Positions 8,304 through 15,408 of a DNA stretch of 19,311 bases are shown here, piece by piece. A program made the translations under genes and the position numbers. Within the stretch, counting starts at the first letter, position 1; each line of letters opens with the position of its first letter. Source of the DNA: JAWXBR01 sp034440235. GTDB lineage: Bacteria > Bacteroidota > Ignavibacteria > Kapaibacteriales > Kapaibacteriaceae. The notes beneath the pieces are model-generated. The model worked only from the letters and a program-made list of their open reading frames with translations. It made no database searches and had not been told where the DNA came from. The stretch covers positions 1 to 19,311 of the forward strand of contig JAWXBR010000012.1 in the NCBI GenBank assembly GCA_034440235.1, in the 5' to 3' direction.

Positions 8304-9604
8304 CAAGCCTCCGAACCATCACGCGATTTGTAATCCATACCCGTACGTGTTGTGTAAGCCACATCTGCACCACCAACCATTACCACACACTCACCTTTTA
8401 CACCGCCGCGCTTCGTTACAACCGCCAATACATCTGCTGCAGTGCCACGGATATATTCTTCATGGATTTTCGTCAGCTCGCGCGCAACAACGACCGGACG
8501 TGTCGCGCCACCGACATCGGCAATACTTTCGAGCAACGAGAGCAGGCGATGCGGCGACTCGTACAGAATAATCGTGGCTTGTTCGCGCAGAACGCGTTCA
8601 ATCCATGCGGCGCGCCCTTTCTTCTGCGGAGGGAAGCCACCAAAATACAACGCGTCGGTCGGCAGACCACTTGCCACGACAGCTGTAATTCCGGCAGATG
8701 CACCGGGCAAGGACACAACACCAACTCCCGAGGAAATACATGCACTTACAGCACGATTCCCGGGATCATGTATTCCCGGAATGCCGGCATCAGACACAAG
8801 CACAACACGCTTGCCACCTTGTATGAGCTTCACGATTTCTTCGGCACGTTCTCGCTCGTTGTGTTCGTGGTTACTTATCAGTCGCGGCGCGTGAATTCCA
8901 TATCGTTTTAGCAGCGACCCCGTGTGCCTCGTATCCTCACACACTATTACTTCTGCTTCCTTTAGCGCCTTGAGCCCCCTAACCGTAATGTCTTCGACAT
9001 TGCCAATAGGCGTCGGCACGAGCATTAGCGGATGTATCGCTGTGGGTTTATGATAAGGGTCTTCCGAAGGGGGCTTTGCGTTTGAATCGCCAACAGATTT
9101 ATCTACTTCAACAGATTTATCTACTTCAATCGCGCCTTGCTTCGTGCGCAGCGTGCCGAAAAATTTTGTTAACAGTTCTGATGACTCTTGTGCAAGCACG
9201 CCGGTGCGCACAACACAGCGGTGATTGAGTCGAGGATCGTCGAGAATTTCGAAGAGACTACGTGCAGCACCAGTTTTTTCGTCCGCAGCACCGTACACAA
9301 CCGTTGGTATACGTGCGAGGACCATCGCACCTGCGCACATGGCACACGGTTCGAGCGTAACGTAGAGTGTGCAGTCGTTTAGGAATTTTTCGCCGACGGA
9401 GCGGACGGCTTCGATGATTGCAACGTGTTCTGCGTGACGTGTTGGGTCGCCACTGCGTTGGATGTCGTTGCCTGCACGAGCGATTACTTCGTCGCCTTTA
9501 ACGATCACACATCCAACCGGAATGTCGCCGTCGTCAGCCGCCATGCGAGCCTCTTCGAGCGCCATGCGCATGAAGCGTTCGTGACGTAGTTCGACTTCCG
9601 TCAT
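8303..9604 (-). CDS. tadA-rsmI: TadA-RsmI fusion: tRNA adenosine(34) deaminase joined to 16S rRNA C1402 ribose methyltransferase
   Basis: One uninterrupted 433-residue frame with two complete enzymes. Residues 1-155 are TadA, which deaminates A34 of tRNA-Arg(ACG) to inosine: HAE (57-59, zinc ligand His57 and catalytic Glu59) and PCAMC (86-90, zinc ligands Cys87 and Cys90). Residues 193-415 are RsmI, which methylates the 2'-O of C1402 in the 16S rRNA decoding centre using S-adenosylmethionine: LVPTPIGNVEDIT (195-207), EDTRHTGSLLKRYGI, NHEHNERER, SDAGIPGIHDPG (271-282), LPGASAG, YESPHRL and ELTKIHEEYIRGT. The linker (156-192) holds a perfect VDKSVE-type duplication. RsmI lacks the C-terminal extension seen in some longer homologues. 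An in-frame ATG at 9025 could start RsmI alone, but no Shine-Dalgarno sequence precedes it. The gene starts 1 base after the porD stop codon and overlaps tmk. Confidence 0.93.
   Translation of the reverse strand: MTEVELRHERFMRMALEEARMAADDGDIPVGCVIVKGDEVIARAGNDIQRSGDPTRHAEHVAIIEAVRSVGEKFLNDCTLYVTLEPCAMCAGAMVLARIPTVVYGAADEKTGAARSLFEILDDPRLNHRCVVRTGVLAQESSELLTKFFGTLRTKQGAIEVDKSVEVDKSVGDSNAKPPSEDPYHKPTAIHPLMLVPTPIGNVEDITVRGLKALKEAEVIVCEDTRHTGSLLKRYGIHAPRLISNHEHNERERAEEIVKLIQGGKRVVLVSDAGIPGIHDPGNRAVSACISSGVGVVSLPGASAGITAVVASGLPTDALYFGGFPPQKKGRAAWIERVLREQATIILYESPHRLLSLLESIADVGGATRPVVVARELTKIHEEYIRGTAADVLAVVTKRGGVKGECVVMVGGADVAYTTRTGMDYKSRDGSEA
9091..9126 (-). repeat. 18-bp perfect tandem duplication in the TadA-RsmI linker
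   Basis: Two identical copies of caacagatttatctactt (9091-9108 and 9109-9126), followed by CAA of a partial third. In frame they encode VDKSVEVDKSV (residues 161-171) between the two enzyme domains. Six-codon units keep the frame and change only the length of the linker. Confidence 0.95.
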
Positions 9605-9605
9605 G

Positions 9606-10520
9606 TTATTTATTACCTAGCCGAGCCTGCTCGTACGCAGTTGTATTGCTTCCGTCAAGAAATCGTAAGTCGTTCCAGACTTCCGATTCACGCTGACCTC
9701 GAAAGATGGCGGCGATCTCGATGTTTTTTGCATCGAAGAATGCCTGAAGTAATACACTACGGTTGCTGAGTTTGGTGCGTTTGAAATTCGCTAGATCGCC
9801 GATGACCTGTGCTATTAGCACACGGCCTTTCGCTGCATCTTTTGCATACAGATCTATCGCATCGTGGTAGTCGAAGAATATCCGACGCAAACCCTCGTAA
9901 CGCAAATCCGTCAACTCGTTTATTAACGCCATGCGCGTGAATTCACCAGGCTGAGAAAAAGTCTTGAACCCCTTCACACCCTGTGCATTACCCAGTTGTG
10001 CTATCTGCTTCGCAACACTGAACATGTTGCTGCCGCCAACATCGTCGTACGTGTCCATGTCGAGTCCGATGGCCACTATCATATAGAAGTCGAGCACACT
10101 TACGAATGACTCGTATCGCGTCGGCTGATAGGTAAGCGTCGGATTAAACGTCCATTTAAACTGCCAATCCGAATCGAGCACACGCAGCATTGCGCCGCCC
10201 GTTCCTGCCTGATTGTTCACGAGCCTCTTGCTAACGATTCCTAGACGTGCAGAAACATCGTTGCCGTTGCGACTCAGGATGTAGATCGTGATGTCGACGG
10301 GGATACGCAGACCCTCCCACTCCTGTCCGGAATAGCGCTCGTTGTTCAGGTAGTTTTTTACGTCCGAGGCCATGGACTGTAAGTCCTGACGCAGATCGGC
10401 CGGAATAGCATCCATTACAACAACAACATTCGCATCGAGCTCTTGCGCACGTGACGTCACGTTTGCAAGCGCGAGAGAAACGAGTACAGCGAGAATAAAA
10501 ATGGGGCTACGAGGACACAT
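9606..10520 (-). CDS. porD: Type IX secretion system protein PorD (DUF4835)
   Basis: A 304-residue periplasmic protein with a signal peptide ending near ...TSRAQ-ELDANV. The mature start QELDANVVV, the YLNNERYSGQEW segment, the F-x-W-x-F-x-P-x-L-x-Y stretch, the SVLDFYMIVAIGLDMDTYDDVGG block and the Arg-rich REGLRRIFFDYHDAIDLY-like region match my memory of the DUF4835 family, named PorD in T9SS work. The role is in assembly or function of the T9SS translocon; its exact mechanism is not clear. The ATG at 10520 has TAGGA 7 bases upstream (10532-10528). First gene of a tight unit: tadA-rsmI begins 1 base after its stop. In other Bacteroidota I recall this family near coaBC and recN, so the partners here differ. 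Confidence 0.82.
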   Translation of the reverse strand: MCPRSPIFILAVLVSLALANVTSRAQELDANVVVVMDAIPADLRQDLQSMASDVKNYLNNERYSGQEWEGLRIPVDITIYILSRNGNDVSARLGIVSKRLVNNQAGTGGAMLRVLDSDWQFKWTFNPTLTYQPTRYESFVSVLDFYMIVAIGLDMDTYDDVGGSNMFSVAKQIAQLGNAQGVKGFKTFSQPGEFTRMALINELTDLRYEGLRRIFFDYHDAIDLYAKDAAKGRVLIAQVIGDLANFKRTKLSNRSVLLQAFFDAKNIEIAAIFRGQRESEVWNDLRFLDGSNTTAYEQARLGNK

Positions 10521-11387
10521 GTGTTTTTCCTACAGACAATCTTGGCTACGAGTATACGGATGCTGGCCCTGACGATCCACGTCGGTATCGTCGTGTATGG
10601 TCTAACGGCTTACGCAAACGCCACAGATGACGTATTTCAGCGCGTTGGGGCGACGGGACGTACGGCGATATCGCTTCTGGACAGGATTTCGCTGCCCGCA
10701 CTCACACAGTACGATACGGTGTGGGCTGCGGGTATAAAGCCTGCACCGTTCGGACTTCCTGCCCTCACCGAAGGGTTGTTTGTAGCACCTCTGCACTTGG
10801 CCACTCTCACGCTGCGCGGACATGCCTCTGCACAATGGGTCGACCTTCAGCCTCGTGCAATGCGCGCCTGGAATCTCACCCCATCCTTTCGTGTCGGCGC
10901 AGCAGGGTCTCTACGGTACACCCTTGCCCCCGGATTTTCTGCCCATTTCGAGTTCCTCGCCGACATCCATGCAATTGTCACACTCGATTCAGACTGGACA
11001 GCATCGTGCCTTGTCGAAAACGCGGTGCGGCTGGGCACTACAACAAACGCGCATTTAGGCACCGTCGGAAGCACGGTCGAAAGCGCCCTCGAGAGCCCCC
11101 TACACGGACCTCGCATTCACGTTGCAGTTGCGCGAACCATTGGCGTCTGGGTTGGCTCCATCGACATTGCATTGGCGAGCGGTCAAGACCTCGGCCTCAC
11201 ATGCGAGGCCGCACACGTTCTCGACAACACATTGCGATGGCGCGCTTCGTTTTGCACATCACCATTTGTGTTGTGCGCAGCCATTGCATTGCCTCTGCAA
11301 GACGACGGCATTGCCATTGTCATCGAAGCAGCACACATCGAACATCTCGGTTATCGCACAATGCTTGGCGTAGAGTTCGTGCCATGA
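10521..11387 (+). CDS. Secreted envelope protein of unknown function, possible beta-barrel
   Basis: A 288-residue protein I do not recognise. The N-terminus has an Arg followed by a hydrophobic run (about residues 14-33) ending AYANA, a likely signal peptide. The rest alternates polar and hydrophobic residues in strand-length stretches and ends in a strand-like LGYRTMLGVEFVP, consistent with a small outer-membrane beta-barrel (inference). GTG at 10521 is chosen because AGGA (10512-10515) lies 5 bases upstream; an in-frame ATG at 10560 (residue 14) has no ribosome binding site but would also leave a signal peptide. Its start codon touches the porD start codon on the other strand. Its stop overlaps the next gene (ATGA), so the two are probably translated together. 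Confidence 0.72.
   Translation: MFFLQTILATSIRMLALTIHVGIVVYGLTAYANATDDVFQRVGATGRTAISLLDRISLPALTQYDTVWAAGIKPAPFGLPALTEGLFVAPLHLATLTLRGHASAQWVDLQPRAMRAWNLTPSFRVGAAGSLRYTLAPGFSAHFEFLADIHAIVTLDSDWTASCLVENAVRLGTTTNAHLGTVGSTVESALESPLHGPRIHVAVARTIGVWVGSIDIALASGQDLGLTCEAAHVLDNTLRWRASFCTSPFVLCAAIALPLQDDGIAIVIEAAHIEHLGYRTMLGVEFVP
10551..10556 (-). promoter_or_regulatory. Possible -10 element for the porD operon
   Basis: On the minus strand TATACT is 30 bases upstream of the porD ATG, leaving room for a leader of about 24 bases with the TAGGA ribosome binding site. No convincing -35 hexamer lies at 17 bases. It sits inside the coding region of the divergent gene. Sigma preference of this lineage is unknown to me, so this is tentative. 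Confidence 0.25.
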
Positions 11388-13318
11388 TGCTTGCGTTTGC
11401 ACGATGCCTTCGATTTGCGCCATGCCTACTATCTGCACGATGGCTTTGTATTACATGCACTCTTTGTGTGGCATTCAACCTTCATGCGCAAGATTTTGAT
11501 TTAGAGCCAAATGATGTTCCTGTCTGGGATGCGCTCGAGCGATTTAGAGACGACCAACTTTGTTTGCACTCTATACCCGCGCGGGAGCTAACGGTGCTCC
11601 CAGGCATTTCTCTACGCATTGCACATCGCATTCTTAACATCGTTGCATTGCGTCCGACCATGACATTCGAAGAGCTCGCCGACTCTGCATGCCTAAGCGT
11701 CGAGCAGATGATTGTCCTCGCCTCGTGCACAACGCTCGACTGCAGCAAACATCCGTTCGTGCGCAGCGCGTGGGCACGTATGCGCGACCGCGACGGACGT
11801 CGCTCTGTACGTTCAGACTTCATTAGCTCTATCGGACGCGTTGGAATGATCTACGATAATGACACACTCTCGGCGTGGCTTTCTGCAACGTTGCAATGGT
11901 CTTCGTCACATCTAACCGTTGTACAATCCTCTGAACAACCCTCGGCTCCGCAAACGACGTTGCACCTTGGCGCAATGCGTGCGGGTGCGGGTATGGGGCT
12001 CCTGTTAGGGGGCTCTGGACGGTTTGGTTCATCGATTTCCGCACGTGCAGGGTCTTCGTCTGATGCGCCTTTGATGCGTGCATTTACGTCGTCGTATCTC
12101 GATGGTTCACTTCGAGGTGTTGCACTCCATCACGCTGCAGATTCGTGGTCTGCACTAGCTGGCTACAGCAAACACACGTCAGAACGCGAAGAGCGTGCGT
12201 TGTATGTCGCATTGCAAAGTGCTGTAAATTTTTCTGGTCTTGGACTCACGATTCGTCGTTCTGATATCGGACTTGCACTACTCGCTCTCGACTATGCATC
12301 ACCTTCCGATTCTCGAGCTGCAAGTGTTGTGAAATCTGCATCACTTGTGAGTGCCTCGTTGTTCTCTACACTTTCGTTCGATGGCTTCGATGTACGCACT
12401 GAACTTGCCATCGATAATTTTTTTGCGTCGGCGTTTACGCTTGTTGCACGAGGCATTGCACATCCACGACGTCCGCAGTGGTCGTTCGGACTCCGTAATT
12501 TTTCTGCAGATTATCATGCACCGTATGCAGCATCGATAAGCGACGCTTCATACATCAGCAACGAATACGGAGCATACGTTGCAACCGATTTGCGAATACA
12601 GAAATGGACGCTGAACGCAACGCTCGACATTCATGGTTCACGAGCACCACGGTTCGGTGCGCCACTGCCTACGCGGGGCTTCGACATGCAGGTAGCTGCA
12701 CTAATTCGAACACCATTAGAAGCTGCATCGGCTCATGGTGAAACCCAGCAGTGCTCCCTCGACATTAGAGCACGCTACGAACGTGATACCGAAGGCTGGC
12801 GTCCACCCGATGACTCCTTCACGCACATGTACAAGGGCGCGGATACACGAGACGGCGACGCCGATACACGAGATGCAGGCACCACGCGCATGCACACACG
12901 TTCACGCCTTTCGCTGCGTTGCGAAACTGGCATGCAAGTATCGCGAGACGTAAAGGTGCGAGCACGCATAGACCTTCGTGCGGCCATGTACACTTCCGAA
13001 CGCACAAGTGATGAAGGATGGGCAACGTTTATCGATGCACAGTGGCAAGCAACCTGGTGGATGGCAGCTCGCTGTCGAATAACGGTGTTTAATTCTGCGT
13101 CGATAGACGTTGCACCGTACTACGTCGAAACAGACGCATTAGGAGCAACACGCACTGTGGCGTGTTCTGGACAAGGTTCGCGTCAGCACGTCGCATTGCG
13201 TTTCACACCAGTAACCTTTGCAACTATTGCCTTGAGTGTCGCACGCGAAGACCGCAGCACAGATGTATCACGTCCGTTAAGTGCACTTGTGCAACTAGAT
13301 ATTCGGTTGCCGCGATAA
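11384..13318 (+). CDS. Helix-hairpin-helix (ComEA-like) protein with probable outer-membrane beta-barrel
   Basis: A 644-residue secreted protein. Signal peptide about 1-35, ending FNLHAQ-DFDLEP. Next comes a ComEA-like double helix-hairpin-helix (about 65-125): ARELTVLPGISLRIAHRIL with the LPGIS hairpin, then FEELADSACLSVEQMIVLA, a fold that binds DNA backbone without sequence preference in many proteins. From about 160 to the end the chain has amphipathic strands, such as SAWLSATLQWSSSHLTVVQS and FATIALSVAREDRS, ending RPLSALVQLDIRLPR, as in outer-membrane barrels. A charged loop repeats DTRDGDADTRDAG. I recall similarly built helix-hairpin-helix proteins as common but uncharacterised in Bacteroidota. 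The ATG at 11384 overlaps the previous stop; a second ATG follows at 11387. The same frame is open back to 10721, but that stretch is out of frame with the preceding gene and is not coding. Convergent with ndh, 9 bases apart. Confidence 0.8.
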   Translation: MMLAFARCLRFAPCLLSARWLCITCTLCVAFNLHAQDFDLEPNDVPVWDALERFRDDQLCLHSIPARELTVLPGISLRIAHRILNIVALRPTMTFEELADSACLSVEQMIVLASCTTLDCSKHPFVRSAWARMRDRDGRRSVRSDFISSIGRVGMIYDNDTLSAWLSATLQWSSSHLTVVQSSEQPSAPQTTLHLGAMRAGAGMGLLLGGSGRFGSSISARAGSSSDAPLMRAFTSSYLDGSLRGVALHHAADSWSALAGYSKHTSEREERALYVALQSAVNFSGLGLTIRRSDIGLALLALDYASPSDSRAASVVKSASLVSASLFSTLSFDGFDVRTELAIDNFFASAFTLVARGIAHPRRPQWSFGLRNFSADYHAPYAASISDASYISNEYGAYVATDLRIQKWTLNATLDIHGSRAPRFGAPLPTRGFDMQVAALIRTPLEAASAHGETQQCSLDIRARYERDTEGWRPPDDSFTHMYKGADTRDGDADTRDAGTTRMHTRSRLSLRCETGMQVSRDVKVRARIDLRAAMYTSERTSDEGWATFIDAQWQATWWMAARCRITVFNSASIDVAPYYVETDALGATRTVACSGQGSRQHVALRFTPVTFATIALSVAREDRSTDVSRPLSALVQLDIRLPR

Positions 13319-13327
13319 CCTTACGGA

Positions 13328-14626
13328 CTATGTCTTCGGTTGTCGTGCAAGCCATGCACGCACTTCTTTGTCCATGCCCGGACGTGTGATTAACCGAGCA
13401 CCTGGCTGGAACGATATGTAATACCACAACCACTCCACCATTACCTTAATGCGATTGCGGAATCCTATGAGGAACGTGATATGAATTACGGCCCACATCA
13501 TCCACGCAATAAAGCCCCTTAGCTTTAGACCCTTAACCTCAGCAACTGCTTTCGCACGACCAATGGTGGCCATCGAGCCTTTGTCGTTATACATGAAGCG
13601 CGGCCGAACGGTTGTTGCGTGGTACTTGCCAAGCAGACGCGCAACAAACGAACCCTGTTGAATTGCGACTTGCGCTACTCCCGGGAGCAGCGAGCCATCT
13701 TCATTCACGAAGTGGGAAGCATCACCAATTACAAAAACATTGTCGCGTCCGGGTATGCTGCAGTCCGACTGCACAATTGCCCGACCCTGCTTATCACACA
13801 CGATACCTGCCATTGCAATTATGGGCGATGCAGCATTACCAGCGGCCCAGATCACATTACGACTTCTAATTGCTGTGCGATCGGAAAGTGTTACGCCATT
13901 CTCGTCGACATGCGTAACGAGTGTATTAAGACGAACCGTCGCACCAAGTTTTTCGAGATCGAGTTTAGCACGATTCGAAAGTGTTGCATCGAACGAAGGA
14001 AGCAGACGCGATCCACCTTCGAGTAGAACGATCGTAATGTCTCTACGTCGCAGCTTCGGAAAGTCGGGCAACATTGTGCGCAACGCGATTTCAGAAATTG
14101 CTCCAGCAAGCTCGACGCCAGTCGGACCTCCACCTACCACAACAAAAGTTAAAAGCGGAGCAAGCAGAGGCGTACCAATAACGTTTTCCGCTTCTTCGAA
14201 TGTTGCAAGCATACGTTCGCGAATACGCAACGCATCTTCGAGGTTCTTCAGTCCGGGTGCAATTGTTTCCCACTCGTCATGTCCGAAATACGCATGCCTT
14301 GTCCCTGGTGCAAGAATCAGAGCGTCGTACGAAAACTTTCCATCATCACACATCAATGTGCTGTTAACAAGATCGATGTCGGTAACGGTGCTCATTACAA
14401 CATGTACGTTGCTCGCATTGCGCAATGTCGAGCGCACGGGTTGCGCAATATCGCCGGGCGACAACGCAGCAGTTGCTACCTGATAGAGAAGGGGCTGAAA
14501 AAGGTGATGGTTTGTTTTGTCAATGAGCGTTACATCGGCATCTGCCTTACGCAGAGCTTTTGCAGCGTTCAGTCCACCGAAGCCAGCACCTACAATGACG
14601 ATATGTCTGCGTTTTCCAGAAGGCAT
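13328..14626 (-). CDS. ndh: Type II NADH:quinone oxidoreductase (NDH-2)
   Basis: A 432-residue FAD enzyme that passes electrons from NADH to quinone on the cytoplasmic face of the inner membrane without pumping protons. FAD site IVIVGAGFGGLNAAKAL (9-25) with GxGxxG; HHLFQPLLYQVATAALSPGDIA (40-61), a conserved quinone-side segment; NAD site FVVVGGGPTGVELAGAISEI (161-180); second FAD contact DNVFVIGDASH; VAQVAIQQG near the quinone pocket. The C-terminal region GFIAWMMWAVIHITFLIGF, followed by a basic and aromatic WLWYYISF segment, is the usual membrane-binding helix pair. All expected motifs and the usual length are present. It stands alone on the minus strand between convergent and same-strand neighbours, with 53 bases before the amidotransferase-like gene's end upstream. 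Confidence 0.94.
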   Translation of the reverse strand: MPSGKRRHIVIVGAGFGGLNAAKALRKADADVTLIDKTNHHLFQPLLYQVATAALSPGDIAQPVRSTLRNASNVHVVMSTVTDIDLVNSTLMCDDGKFSYDALILAPGTRHAYFGHDEWETIAPGLKNLEDALRIRERMLATFEEAENVIGTPLLAPLLTFVVVGGGPTGVELAGAISEIALRTMLPDFPKLRRRDITIVLLEGGSRLLPSFDATLSNRAKLDLEKLGATVRLNTLVTHVDENGVTLSDRTAIRSRNVIWAAGNAASPIIAMAGIVCDKQGRAIVQSDCSIPGRDNVFVIGDASHFVNEDGSLLPGVAQVAIQQGSFVARLLGKYHATTVRPRFMYNDKGSMATIGRAKAVAEVKGLKLRGFIAWMMWAVIHITFLIGFRNRIKVMVEWLWYYISFQPGARLITRPGMDKEVRAWLARQPKT

Positions 14627-14679
14627 TAATTCTAGTCCATCTTTTTTCTGAAATTATCTCTCGGAGTCCTACTCGCCCT

Positions 14680-15408
14680 TTATTTCGTGCCTTTGACAAG
14701 CGCGCCGAATGCATGTGCTTCGTTTACGAAGTGCACAGCAATGTTCATCGACAATGGGTTCTCCCATTCCATGCGTTCGGGGTGCCATTGCACGGCAAGG
14801 ATGAACGGACGTCCCCCGAGCGTTGCATCTGCAGCTTCGAACGCTTCGATCGTTCCGTCGTCGGCCATTGCCGATGGCGCAAACACAGGCGCAAGGCGCT
14901 CTACAGCCTGATGATGCGCTGTGTTTACTTCACCCTCTATTACGCGACAGATGCGTTTGATTAACGAGCCCGGTTCGACCTCGATTGCATGATGACCATC
15001 GTGTCCGTCAACCGTACGGTGTTCTACTGCAAGCCCGATTGCCGTTGGTAGGTCCGCTACTAACGTCCCACCGTACGCCACATTCATGATCTGCGCTCCT
15101 CGGCAGATGCCGAGCACCGGCATGTTCATTTCAACAGCGGCTTTTACAAGTGCGATCTCGAGTACGTCGCGTGCGGGGTCGCAGTCGTGGCACAGCGGAC
15201 GTTTCTCGGGCTGTCCATACCGCTCAGGCTCCACATCCGCTCCGCCACTCAACACAAGTCCGTCACATTCCTCTAGCGCAAGCACAGCCTGCTCTGGCGT
15301 CATTCCAATGCAATCGACAATTTCTATTTCCGGGTCGGCCGCACGAAGCCATGCACCATAGTTGCCATACTTCACACTACCAGACGCCTTCGAGACAGCA
15401 ATCTTCAT
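14680..15408 (-). CDS. Class I glutamine amidotransferase-like hydrolase (peptidase C26, PuuD-like)
   Basis: A 242-residue cytoplasmic protein of the gamma-glutamyl hydrolase family (C26). It has the nucleophile elbow GICRGAQIMNV (Cys102), the NTAHHQAV motif (162-169) and VQWHPE (206-211) giving His209 and Glu211, so the Cys-His-Glu triad is intact. SGGADVEPERYG (54-65) is typical of gamma-glutamyl-GABA hydrolases. Family members cleave gamma-glutamyl amide bonds, such as gamma-glutamyl-GABA or glutamyl-polyamines; the real substrate is unknown, and no puu-pathway partners are nearby. Its ATG overlaps the lpxK stop by four bases (ATGA), so it is translated as the last gene of the lipid A unit, though nothing in its sequence suggests a lipid role. 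Confidence 0.88.
   Translation of the reverse strand: MKIAVSKASGSVKYGNYGAWLRAADPEIEIVDCIGMTPEQAVLALEECDGLVLSGGADVEPERYGQPEKRPLCHDCDPARDVLEIALVKAAVEMNMPVLGICRGAQIMNVAYGGTLVADLPTAIGLAVEHRTVDGHDGHHAIEVEPGSLIKRICRVIEGEVNTAHHQAVERLAPVFAPSAMADDGTIEAFEAADATLGGRPFILAVQWHPERMEWENPLSMNIAVHFVNEAHAFGALVKGTK

Noticed and set aside
10721..11383. A long open frame upstream of the helix-hairpin-helix gene that would make an 865-residue protein.
   Set aside because: It overlaps the preceding gene out of frame; the product there is Arg/His/Cys-rich with no domain, while a good signal peptide begins at 11384 in an ATGA overlap.
13740..14483. A 247-codon plus-strand frame.
   Set aside because: It is antisense to ndh, whose motifs are unmistakable; the product is low-complexity Ser/Arg-rich.
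14640..14679. Possible terminator after the hydrolase gene (GAGT/ACTC hairpin).
   Set aside because: A 4-bp stem with a 3-base loop is within chance expectation.
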